The notes below the pieces were generated by a model that was given only the letters and a program-made list of their open reading frames with translations, was not told where the DNA came from and did not search any database. From contig WRGP01000122.1 in assembly GCA_009787135.1 (NCBI GenBank), positions 1 to 6,324 on the forward strand: DNA of 6,324 nt. The letters run 5' to 3'. The stretch is from Bacillota bacterium (GTDB lineage Bacteria > Bacillota > Clostridia > Christensenellales > Aristaeellaceae). Below are positions 1 through 6,133 of this stretch, in pieces. The first letter of the stretch is position 1. Each line of letters begins with the position of its first letter. The position numbers and the translations under genes were made by a program.

Positions 1-193
1 CATGGCCGAGCGGGCCGCCACGCTGGCGGTACAGGGCGAGATCGCGCAAAATCCCGCGCAACTGGAAAAATGGCGGGCCTGCCAGTGGTGTGATTATCAG
101 GATGTTTGCGGCTTTGACCCTTCGGAAGGGATGAACGGTGTGCGCAGGCTGGAAAAGCTTTCGCAGGAAGAGCTTGTGAAGCGGCTGGTATGA
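1..193 (+). CDS. addB: AddB, C-terminal fragment (helicase-exonuclease AddAB subunit B)
   Basis: This is the last ~63 residues of an open frame that enters from the left edge, so the ATG at position 2 is probably internal. AddB partners with AddA in the ATP-dependent helicase/nuclease that processes double-strand breaks for RecA recombination in Firmicutes. The visible diagnostic is a CX2CX5C cysteine triplet (WRACQWCDYQDVCGFDP), the spacing of the three C-terminal cysteines that hold the 4Fe-4S cluster next to the AddB nuclease domain; the fourth cysteine would lie upstream, outside the window. The tail after the cluster is about 27 residues and ends at TGA, which looks like a natural C-terminus. 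No addA follows, although addB-addA is the usual Bacillus order, so addA must be upstream or elsewhere. Another PD-(D/E)XK nuclease with the same cluster type (Cas4-like) is possible, but the wording CxxCxYxxVCxFDP favours AddB. Confidence 0.8.
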   Translation, partial: MAERAATLAVQGEIAQNPAQLEKWRACQWCDYQDVCGFDPSEGMNGVRRLEKLSQEELVKRLV

Positions 194-261
194 GAAGGCG
201 TAAGGACATTCTATGGCCATTTAACCATTCGGCTGTAGATTCACACCGGTTATCATGATTG

Positions 262-282
262 GCGGCGTATTTATACCGCCGC
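262..282 (+). terminator. Hairpin after addB, possible terminator
   Basis: GCGGCG (262-267) can pair with CGCCGC (277-282) around a 9-nt loop, followed by TTCTTA. It lies about 70 bp after the addB stop. The T run is weak, so this is a possible rather than a canonical intrinsic terminator. Confidence 0.35.
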
Positions 283-290
283 TTCTTAGC

Positions 291-317
291 AGGCGGACGG
301 CCATAGGCCGTCCGCCT
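291..317. terminator. Perfect 12-bp inverted repeat between convergent genes
   Basis: AGGCGGACGGCC (291-302) and GGCCGTCCGCCT (306-317) are exact reverse complements separated by ATA. The hairpin lies between the addB stop and the stop of the minus-strand rubredoxin gene, 25 bp from the latter. That position suggests a bidirectional transcription stop or a 3'-end stabilising structure. Neither strand has a T tract after the stem, so it may instead be a dispersed palindromic repeat. The stretch 194-341 holds no gene that I can support. Confidence 0.5.
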
Positions 318-341
318 CCGTTGCGCAAAATCCCGGCCCCG

Positions 342-497
342 TCACGCCTTTGAAAATTGTTCCTTCCCCACCCCGCAAAGCGGGCAGACAAAATCGGCCG
401 GGACATCCTCCCATTTTGTGCCGGGCTCAATCCCATTGTCCGGGTCCCCGGCGGCCTCGTCGTACTCATACCCGCATACATCACAGACATACTTCAT
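342..497 (-). CDS. Rubredoxin (51 aa)
   Basis: A small cytoplasmic Fe(Cys)4 electron carrier. The translation begins MKYVCDVCGYEYDEAAGDPD and ends with FVCPLCGVGKEQFSKA. The metal ligands are C5, C8, C38 and C41 in the classic CxxCG and CPxCG knuckles, with the ~29-residue spacing and the aromatic/acidic pattern (GTKWEDVPADFVCP) of a canonical rubredoxin; the usual length is 50-54 aa. The start ATG (497-495) has the ribosome site GGGAGG at 514-509, 11 nt upstream. Only 31 bp separate it from the stop of the flavodiiron gene, so the two are very likely co-transcribed, and rubredoxin is the known electron donor to flavodiiron proteins. Its compact, complete sequence makes the identification secure; which partner it serves is inferred from the context. 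Confidence 0.96.
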   Translation of the reverse strand: MKYVCDVCGYEYDEAAGDPDNGIEPGTKWEDVPADFVCPLCGVGKEQFSKA

Positions 498-528
498 AGT
501 TTTATTTTCCTCCCTTTACCATTTATTT

Positions 529-2385
529 TTAAACCGGTTCGAAATCCTTGGCGCCGTGCTTGCACAGCGGACAGATGAAATCATCCGGCAGCGTAGCGCC
601 TTCGTACACATAACCGCATATTTTGCAGACAAACCCTTGCTTTTTTACGGCTTGCGCCTGTGGCTTGGGCTTAATGTTGTCAAAATAGTACTGATACGTC
701 ACGCTTGGTTCGTCCGACAGCACAAAGGCCTGCGTGACCGCCGCGATGAACACCGTATGCGTGCCGCAATCAAAGGTTTCTGTTACCCTGGCCGAAATCA
801 CGCCGTTCGTATACTCCGGAACATACCGGATGCCGTTTGCCGTGCGCGCGTCATAACCGCGCCCGGCGAACTTATCCACTTCCCTGCCGCTGACAAACCC
901 AAATTGTTTAAAAATATCGAAAGGCGCGCTCTGGCTTAGAATAGAAACGTTGCATTCTCCCGTTTTTACGATCATATCATGCGTGCAATTTGCTTTGTTC
1001 AAGGCGATGGATATCCTCAGCGGGGTATCGGTGACTTGAGAAACGGTGTTGGCAATACAGCCGTTATCCTTATCGCCGTCCTTTGCCGTTATGACAAACA
1101 GCCCATAGGAGAGCTTGAACATTGTCTGGCGGTTCACAGCTTCTATCCCCGCCCGACTGTCCGGCCCCGCCATGCTCCCCGCCGCACCGGGAATGGCGGC
1201 GATCATCTCGTTCGCCATCGCGTCAATTTCCGAAAGCCGCGCCTCTTTCAAGCTGGATGTTACGCTGATTTTATGCTCAAGAATACGGATATTTTTGCAC
1301 TTTTCCAACGCGGCGCGGATCAAATCCCCGCTTGTCGCGGCCCATGAGCCGTTTTCAATGATGGCTACCGTGCGGTTTTGAATATTGTGCGCCACAAGAT
1401 CGTTTACCAAAGCTTCCATGGTCACAAAAATCCCCGCGTTGTAGGTTGTGGACGCGAAAACCAAATGGCTCCACCGAAACGCCGCCGCGATAATCTCCGA
1501 GGCCGGCGTAACGGAAACATCGAACATGGCCGTCTGAATCCCGCTTTCACGAAGCCTGCAGGCCAGAATCTCCGCCGTGTTTTCCGTATTGCCATAGACC
1601 GACGCGTACGCGATCATAACGCCGTATTCTTCCGGTTCATAGCGGCTCCAAAGCATGTATTTCAAAACGATATCCTGTATGTTTTTGCGCCATACAAACC
1701 CATGAAGCGGACATACCATTTCAATTGGGAGCGCGGCGGTTTTCGCAAGCAGCGTTTGAACCTGCGGCCCGTACTTCCCCACAATGTTGGCATAATAGCG
1801 TCTCGCCTCGTCCATATAGTCCTTCGTAAAATCCACTTCATCCGCGAACAGAGCGCCGTTGAGCGCGCCAAAACACCCAAACGCGTCCGCGGAAAAGAGA
1901 ATCTTATCCGTTTCGTCATAGGTAACCATGACCTCCGGCCAGTGAACCATCGGCGCCATCAGAAAACGCAGCCTATGCCGTCCCGTGCCGAGCGGTTCCT
2001 TCTCATTGACAATGAACGCTCGCGAATCCATATCAAAATCATAGAACTGCTTCATAAAGGTCAATGTTTTGGCATTGCATACAATTTTAACATCCGGATA
2101 CCGGAGGATCAGCTCTTCAAGCGCGGCGGAATGGTCGGGCTCCATATGCTGCACCACAACATAATCAAGCGCCCTGCCGTCCAGCGCTTCCGTGATATTC
2201 TCCAGAAACCTGTGCCGCACCGCTTTATCCACCGTGTCAAACAAAACGGTTTTCTCATCCAATAAAAGATAGGCGTTGTAGGACACGCCGTAGGGCACGG
2301 AATAGACGCCTTCAAACATCGCCAAGCGCCTGTCATTCGCACCCACCCATGTTATATCCTCCGTAATTTTTCGAACGCAATACAT
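529..2385 (-). CDS. Flavodiiron protein fused to flavin reductase and rubredoxin domains
   Basis: A 618-aa soluble enzyme expected to reduce O2 to water and/or NO to N2O, protecting an anaerobe. Domain order: metallo-beta-lactamase-like diiron domain (~1-250) with all seven ligands visible (H80, E82, D84, H85 in HMEPDH; H148 in MVHWPE; D167 in SADAFG; H228 in CPLHGF); flavodoxin domain (~254-397) with the FMN phosphate loop YASVYGNTEN; a short linker; flavin-reductase-like domain (~418-570; FKLSYGLFVITA, ANTVSQVTDTP); and a C-terminal rubredoxin (584-618) with C587/C590 and C605/C608, only 14 residues apart. In Moorella the first two domains form FprA and the last two form Hrb, its NADH-dependent reductase; here both are one chain. 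The start is set by AAGGAG at 2391-2396, 5 nt before ATG. A rubredoxin gene follows 31 bp downstream. The GC content is clearly lower than in the corrinoid genes upstream. Whether O2 or NO is the main substrate cannot be read from the sequence. Confidence 0.95.
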   Translation of the reverse strand: MYCVRKITEDITWVGANDRRLAMFEGVYSVPYGVSYNAYLLLDEKTVLFDTVDKAVRHRFLENITEALDGRALDYVVVQHMEPDHSAALEELILRYPDVKIVCNAKTLTFMKQFYDFDMDSRAFIVNEKEPLGTGRHRLRFLMAPMVHWPEVMVTYDETDKILFSADAFGCFGALNGALFADEVDFTKDYMDEARRYYANIVGKYGPQVQTLLAKTAALPIEMVCPLHGFVWRKNIQDIVLKYMLWSRYEPEEYGVMIAYASVYGNTENTAEILACRLRESGIQTAMFDVSVTPASEIIAAAFRWSHLVFASTTYNAGIFVTMEALVNDLVAHNIQNRTVAIIENGSWAATSGDLIRAALEKCKNIRILEHKISVTSSLKEARLSEIDAMANEMIAAIPGAAGSMAGPDSRAGIEAVNRQTMFKLSYGLFVITAKDGDKDNGCIANTVSQVTDTPLRISIALNKANCTHDMIVKTGECNVSILSQSAPFDIFKQFGFVSGREVDKFAGRGYDARTANGIRYVPEYTNGVISARVTETFDCGTHTVFIAAVTQAFVLSDEPSVTYQYYFDNIKPKPQAQAVKKQGFVCKICGYVYEGATLPDDFICPLCKHGAKDFEPV

Positions 2386-2413
2386 ACAATCTCCTTCAAT
2401 ACAGTGTTATACA

Positions 2414-2454
2414 GCGCGCGCAGGGGCTCATGGCCGCCGGCATCCGGCGCGCGC
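2414..2454. repeat. Inverted repeat GCGCGCGC in the gap upstream of the flavodiiron gene
   Basis: Two copies of the self-complementary octamer GCGCGCGC (2414-2421 and 2447-2454) flank 25 bp that includes GCCGGC. In minus-strand RNA they can form an 8-bp stem located just after the stop codon of the unknown membrane-anchored gene and before the flavodiiron ribosome site. It could end the upstream operon, but no T run follows on the minus strand. Confidence 0.35.
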
Positions 2455-2463
2455 AACCCCGCC

Positions 2464-3183
2464 TCATGCCCCTTCCGGCACAATCCTCCCCGCGATCTCC
2501 TCCGCCAGCGCAAGCAGCGCATCCTCGCTCAGCGCCGGTTTCTCCTCTGTGACATCCAGCGTGACGTGTAGCATAACCGACGCGCTCCGAATCGCGGGGA
2601 TATACATGATAAGCGCCTGTTCATGCCGCACCCCTCCCTCCTCCGTTTCATACGCCGAGTCCACGATGAAATACATCGCCTCCCGGCCCGCCACGGAAGC
2701 TGTTTTTGCCTGTGTGACACGCTCCTCCCCATACTGCACGACAAAGTCAGGGTATACTTTTTCAACCGTCTGGGCCGGCGCGGTCTTCACGCCCGTAATG
2801 TAGTATTGCTTGACCTGGCTGTCTGGGTCTGTCGGCCTGAACCAGAAATCCGACTCGTTGGGATCGAACCGCAATGTTTCTTCCCGCCGCTCAAAGCCCG
2901 CTATACCCTCCACCTCGCCCAGCTTATAGTAGCGTGCGCCGCTTTCCGCCAGATTTGAAACGATCCAGTTCGCTTCCTTTTGCACCACCCCGCCTTTTAC
3001 CGGCAGGCTGCCCGCGCGGGCGAGCACCGCAAAGAGTATCACCGCCAGCGCCAGCACGGCCGCGCCCGCGATCAGGCCGATTCGAAGCTCCCTGGACATG
3101 GGCTTGCTTTTCTTTTTTGCCTTCAGGCGCTCCGCTTTTGTGACATAGACAGGCTTTACAATTTTTCGTTTTTGCTTGGCCAT
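2464..3183 (-). CDS. Membrane-anchored protein of unknown function, last gene of the corrinoid cluster
   Basis: I do not recognise a family. The 239-aa product has a very basic N-terminus (MAKQKRK; KAERLKAKKKSK, residues 1-33), one strong membrane helix (~34-56, GLIAGAAVLALAVILFAVLA) and a ~180-residue, mildly acidic, beta-rich-looking domain that would lie outside the membrane by the positive-inside rule. There is no lipobox cysteine; in fact the outer domain has no cysteine at all. The C-terminus (~215-234) looks like an amphipathic helix. It is too short and not lipidated, so it does not look like a BtuF-type binding protein. The start was chosen at 3183: GGAGG at 3193-3197 is 9 nt from this ATG but only 3 nt from the alternative ATG at 3189 (two residues longer). 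It begins about 25 bp after the ATPase stop, so it is probably in the same transcript. Its role in corrinoid handling is only inferred from position. Confidence 0.8.
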   Translation of the reverse strand: MAKQKRKIVKPVYVTKAERLKAKKKSKPMSRELRIGLIAGAAVLALAVILFAVLARAGSLPVKGGVVQKEANWIVSNLAESGARYYKLGEVEGIAGFERREETLRFDPNESDFWFRPTDPDSQVKQYYITGVKTAPAQTVEKVYPDFVVQYGEERVTQAKTASVAGREAMYFIVDSAYETEEGGVRHEQALIMYIPAIRSASVMLHVTLDVTEEKPALSEDALLALAEEIAGRIVPEGA

Positions 3184-3192
3184 GGGCATCCC

Positions 3193-3197
3193 CCTCC
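3193..3197 (-). promoter_or_regulatory. Ribosome binding site deciding the start of the unknown membrane protein
   Basis: GGAGG on the minus strand (CCTCC region on +). Two in-frame ATGs follow, at 3189 and 3183. Spacing of 3 nt to the first is too short, while 9 nt to the second is normal, so translation probably begins with MAKQ rather than MPMAKQ. Confidence 0.6.
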
Positions 3198-3208
3198 ATT
3201 GTGTGGTT

Positions 3209-3976
3209 TTATATTGCCTCCCAGCGTGACAGCGCTCTTTTCATATACGCCGCCACATCCATCCCAAAAACTGACGCGAGCATCTCCGGCCGCAAAACCT
3301 CCTCCGGCTTCCCGCATGCCGCCACACGCCCGTCCCGCATGAGCAGCATCCTGTCCCCAAAGGAAAGCGCCAGGTTCAGGTCATGCACCACGCCGACCAT
3401 CGCGCACCCTTCCTCCCGCGTCCACGCGCGAAGCGATTCCATCAGCGCGGTTTGGTGCTTCAGGTCCAGATGGTTCGTCGGCTCGTCCAGCAAAATCACG
3501 CGCGGTTCCTGCGCCAGGGTTCGCGCCAGAAAAACCCGTTGCAGCTGCCCGCCGGACAAGGTGTCGATCATCCTGTCCTTGAGCTCCCAAAGGCCCACCG
3601 CAGCAAGGCATCTCTCCACGCAGCGCTTGTCCGCCCCTGTCGGCACGCGGAAAGCCCCCTTGAGGCGCACATACCGGCCCAGCATGACCGTGTCATACAC
3701 CGAATAGGCAAAATACACTTGCGACAGCTGGCTCAGAAGCGCCACACAGCCGGCCACTTCCCGCCGCTTCATGCCAGCCAGCGGCCGCCCTTCCAGCAAC
3801 ACCGTGCCGCGGGAAGGCAGCAGGCCCGCGACGGCGCGCAGCAGCGTCGTTTTCCCGCAGCCGTTGGGGCCCAGGATCAGGAAGCATTCCCCCGCCTCCA
3901 CGGCAAGGCTGACGCCATGCACCACATCCCGCCCCCGATAGCCTGCCCGCACATCCTCAAGCGTTACAATGCTCAC
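3209..3976 (-). CDS. ABC transporter ATPase, BtuD/FecE type (corrinoid or siderophore import)
   Basis: The 255-aa cytoplasmic ATPase drives the permease encoded just before it. All nucleotide-binding motifs are present: Walker A GPNGCGKT (36-43), Q-loop LLSQ (Q83), signature LSGGQ (140-144), Walker B ILLDEP (161-166), D-loop HLD and switch histidine H198 in VVHDLN. The length and the motif wording fit the family that serves vitamin B12, haem and Fe-siderophore importers. The start is GTG at 3976 (VSIVTLEDV), which overlaps the permease stop as GTGA and has a perfect AGGAGG 7 nt upstream; a longer reading to an ATG at 4102 would add 42 residues that are a frame shadow of the permease. Sequence alone does not separate cobalamin from siderophore substrates; the adjacent adenosyltransferase and CobC-like gene favour a corrinoid. 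Confidence 0.9.
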   Translation of the reverse strand: MSIVTLEDVRAGYRGRDVVHGVSLAVEAGECFLILGPNGCGKTTLLRAVAGLLPSRGTVLLEGRPLAGMKRREVAGCVALLSQLSQVYFAYSVYDTVMLGRYVRLKGAFRVPTGADKRCVERCLAAVGLWELKDRMIDTLSGGQLQRVFLARTLAQEPRVILLDEPTNHLDLKHQTALMESLRAWTREEGCAMVGVVHDLNLALSFGDRMLLMRDGRVAACGKPEEVLRPEMLASVFGMDVAAYMKRALSRWEAI

Positions 3977-5004
3977 GCGCCGCCCTCCTCCCGGCCGCGG
4001 CGAAAATAGACGTACGCGAAAAACGGCGCGCCGATGAGCGCCGTCACCGCGCCCACAGGCAACTCCAGCGGCGCGGTCACCACGCGCGCCGCCATGTCGC
4101 ATACCGCCATAAACCCTCCCCCAAGCAGCGCCGACATGGGAACCACCACCACGTGGCGCGCCCCAAATACCTTGCGCACAATGTGCGGGGCGATCAGGTC
4201 AATGAACCCGATCACGCCCGCGAACGCCACGGCGCTCCCTGTCAGCGCCGTCGAAAGGCCCAGCAGCAGCCACTTCACGCGCCGCGTATCCACCCCGACC
4301 GCGCCCGCGTCCTCCTCGCCAAAGGTGAGCAGGTCCATTTCCCGATGAAAGCCCGTGACCAGCAAAACGCCCACAATGCCCACCGGCGCCAGCAGCCATA
4401 ACTCCGTCCAGCCCCTGAGCGCGAAGCCGCCCATCTGCCACTGCAAAAGCCGCTGGATGTTTTCCTTGGCAAGGGCATACAAAAGCGTCAGCAGCGCGTT
4501 GATGAACAGCGAGAACACCATGCCCGCCAGGATCACTGTCGTGCTTCGCATGCCCCGGTCCACGCGCGAGGCGAACGTCACCGCCAAAAACGCGGCCAGC
4601 AGCCCGGACAGCAGCCCCACCAGCGGCAGCGTGTACCCGCCAAGGCCCGGCAGCGCGAACCCCGTTAGAATGACCAGCGCCGCGCCGAGGGACGCGCCGG
4701 AGCTCACGCCCAGCGTAAAGGGCGAAGCCAGCGGGTTGCGCAGCACGCTCTGCATCACCGTTCCGCTCACGGACAGCATGGCCCCCACGCAAAACGCCAG
4801 AAGCACGCGCGGCAGGCGGACCGTCCACAGAATCGCGACGCTGGCCGTTGAAACCCCCGCGGGAAGCGGCGCGCCGAAAACTTTATGCGCGAAGATGCGC
4901 AAGGTGTCCGCCACGCCGAGCGGCACGCTGCCCATGCAGACCGCCAATAGCACCGCGCAAAAACTCAGCAGCGCGGCCAGGCCGATTTTTACCCCCAGCC
5001 TCAT
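3973..5004 (-). CDS. FecCD/BtuC-family ABC permease
   Basis: A 343-aa polytopic inner-membrane subunit, of normal length for the family whose dimers carry vitamin B12, haem or Fe-siderophores. Hydrophobic segments run through the whole chain (roughly ten, as in BtuC). Family landmarks in order: RLPRVLLAFCVGAMLSVSG (63-81), QSVLRNPLASPFTLGVSSGA (85-104), the ATPase-coupling stretch LLTFGEEDAGAVGVD (225-239), GVIGFIDLIAPHIVR (263-277), and ELPVGAVTALIGAPFFAYVY (314-333). The start is ATG at 5004, which overlaps the stop of the phosphatase gene as ATGA and has GAGG 7 nt upstream; the longer open frame to 5169 adds 55 Arg/Gly-rich residues with no membrane character and is rejected. It overlaps the ATPase gene downstream by 4 bases. 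No periplasmic-type binding protein gene is adjacent, so the solute receptor must be encoded elsewhere or be replaced. The corrinoid assignment comes from the neighbours. Confidence 0.9.
   Translation of the reverse strand: MRLGVKIGLAALLSFCAVLLAVCMGSVPLGVADTLRIFAHKVFGAPLPAGVSTASVAILWTVRLPRVLLAFCVGAMLSVSGTVMQSVLRNPLASPFTLGVSSGASLGAALVILTGFALPGLGGYTLPLVGLLSGLLAAFLAVTFASRVDRGMRSTTVILAGMVFSLFINALLTLLYALAKENIQRLLQWQMGGFALRGWTELWLLAPVGIVGVLLVTGFHREMDLLTFGEEDAGAVGVDTRRVKWLLLGLSTALTGSAVAFAGVIGFIDLIAPHIVRKVFGARHVVVVPMSALLGGGFMAVCDMAARVVTAPLELPVGAVTALIGAPFFAYVYFRRGREEGGA
3984..3989 (-). promoter_or_regulatory. Ribosome binding site for the GTG start of the ABC ATPase
   Basis: A perfect AGGAGG on the minus strand, inside the permease 3' end, 7 nt upstream of GTG at 3976-3974. 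It settles the short start over the longer ATG-initiated frame. Confidence 0.75.
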
Positions 5005-5579
5005 GGGTATGCCTCGCAGTCTACGACCTGCCCCGCGTCGGAAAGCCGCACCCTCCAGCCGCACGCGTTTGGCGGCGGGTACGCCGGCTCCCCGCCCGTA
5101 AGGTCCAGCAACGCTATCAGCGCGCGGAGCACGCCGCCGTGGGATACCAGCACCGCCAGTCCTTCCCATGGCTGGCCGGCAAGCATGCGAAACCCCTCCA
5201 GCACGCGCCTGTCAAACGCCGCGCGCGATTCCCCGCCGGGCAAGACAAGCTCGCGCTCGCCTTGCGCCCACGCCCGGTAAAGCGGCTCGTTTGCATACAA
5301 ATCGTCGTGGGAACGGTTCTCAAACGCGCCAAATCGGCACTCCATCAGCTCCGCAATATCCGTATGCGGCACATCGCCATAGAGCAGGCACAGCGTCTCG
5401 ACCGCCCTTCGCATGCCGCTCGTGAAAAAGCGCGACGCGGGCGGGTATGTCCCCCTGAGCGGCGCGAGCGCCGCTCGGCCCTTCGCGGACAGCGGCACAT
5501 CCTGCGCCCCGGTGAAAAGCCGCTTTTCGTTATGCTCCGTCGCGCCGTGCCGCAGCATGAGTAGCTCCCGCGCGCTCAT
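5001..5579 (-). CDS. cobC: CobC-like histidine phosphatase (probable alpha-ribazole/adenosylcobalamin phosphate phosphatase)
   Basis: A 192-aa cytoplasmic member of the phosphoglycerate-mutase-like histidine phosphatase superfamily. Visible catalytic residues: LRHGATEHN with R10 and nucleophile H11, a supporting arginine R58 in SGMRRAVET, the acid E80 in LMECRFGAFE, and H147 in VSHGG. CobC enzymes remove the phosphate from alpha-ribazole 5'-phosphate or adenosylcobalamin 5'-phosphate late in cobamide assembly; they are ~190-210 aa, as here. The start ATG at 5579 overlaps the adenosyltransferase stop (ATGA) and has GAGGG 8 nt upstream; the longer open frame to 5648 is a shadow. Its 3' end overlaps the permease start by 4 bases. 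Superfamily membership is certain; the CobC role rests on the flanking cobO and transporter genes, and a general sugar-phosphate phosphatase or phosphoglycerate mutase-like role cannot be excluded. Confidence 0.82.
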   Translation of the reverse strand: MSARELLMLRHGATEHNEKRLFTGAQDVPLSAKGRAALAPLRGTYPPASRFFTSGMRRAVETLCLLYGDVPHTDIAELMECRFGAFENRSHDDLYANEPLYRAWAQGERELVLPGGESRAAFDRRVLEGFRMLAGQPWEGLAVLVSHGGVLRALIALLDLTGGEPAYPPPNACGWRVRLSDAGQVVDCEAYP

Positions 5580-6091
5580 CGCTCGATCCCTCTGCGGGCA
5601 GGCACGCCTTTTTGATAATAATGCTTCACCATGCGCATCTCCGTGCACAAGTCGGCGGCGTCGACGACCGCTTGCGGCGCGCCGCGCCCCGTGAGCACCA
5701 GCTCCGTGCGCGACGGCCTGTCCCGCATGAGGCGCAGCACATCCTCCACGGGGATCAGCCCCATGTCCATCGCGCCGTTGATCTCGTCGAGAATCACCAG
5801 GTCAAACGCGCCGCTCCTCACCGCCTCGGCGGCCCGGCCGAAGCCATCCGCCGCACGGGCCCGCTCCGCCGCCGGGATGTCGCGCGGGTTGATGAACCGG
5901 CCGCTGCCCAGCGGCGTCACTTCCACCTCAGGGAACCGGTCGGCCAGCGCCGCGCATTCGCAGGTTTCGCCATGCTTCATAAACTGAAACACGCGCACGG
6001 CAAGGCCCGCGCCCACCGCGCGGAGGAGAAGCCCCAGCGAAGCCGTGGTCTTGCCTTTGCCGTCGCCCGTATACACCTGCACATAGCCCAT
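5576..6091 (-). CDS. cobO: Cob(I)yrinic acid a,c-diamide / cob(I)alamin adenosyltransferase, CobO/BtuR type
   Basis: A 171-aa cytoplasmic enzyme that transfers the adenosyl group of ATP to the Co(I) atom of a corrinoid, giving the coenzyme form. Signatures in order: P-loop TGDGKGKTTAS (8-18), LVILDEIN (98-105), LTGRGAP (133-139), and the C-terminal pattern AADLCTEMRMVKHYYQKGVP followed by ARRGIE. These are specific to the CobO/CobA(BtuR) family and separate it from the PduO and EutT types. The length matches short Firmicute versions, which lack the N-terminal extension of the E. coli enzyme, so it does not seem truncated. The start ATG at 6091 has GAGGG (6101-6105) 9 nt upstream. It is the first gene of the minus-strand cluster, about 35 nt downstream of a strong promoter, and its TGA overlaps the phosphatase ATG. 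Salvage rather than full de novo synthesis is suggested because no corrin-ring genes are present in the window. Confidence 0.95.
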   Translation of the reverse strand: MGYVQVYTGDGKGKTTASLGLLLRAVGAGLAVRVFQFMKHGETCECAALADRFPEVEVTPLGSGRFINPRDIPAAERARAADGFGRAAEAVRSGAFDLVILDEINGAMDMGLIPVEDVLRLMRDRPSRTELVLTGRGAPQAVVDAADLCTEMRMVKHYYQKGVPARRGIER

Positions 6092-6133
6092 TTCGCGATA
6101 CCCTCGCTCCCATCATGCGGTTTTATAGAAAGG

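Noticed and set aside
1378..2265. 295-aa open frame on the + strand opposite the flavodiiron gene
   Set aside because: It is a mirror of a well-supported gene; its translation is rich in R/H/P with no domain pattern.
2406..2434. TATAAC as a -10 box for the flavodiiron gene
   Set aside because: No acceptable -35 at 16-18 nt (the 17-nt position reads GCCATG), and the leader would be only ~14 nt.
2464..3183. Unknown membrane protein as a BtuF-type binding protein
   Set aside because: No lipobox, only ~180 residues outside the membrane, and no recognisable binding-protein pattern.
3977..4102. 42-residue N-terminal extension of the ABC ATPase
   Set aside because: Gly/Arg-rich shadow of the permease 3' end; the GTG start has a perfect AGGAGG and begins at the normal family N-terminus.
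5005..5169. 55-residue N-terminal extension of the permease
   Set aside because: Overlaps the phosphatase coding sequence, has no membrane or signal character, and the ATGA-coupled start has its own ribosome site.
4355..5564. Long + strand frames (4355-5101, 4848-5564) opposite the permease and phosphatase
   Set aside because: GC-rich antisense shadows with Arg/Pro/Ala bias and no recognisable motif.
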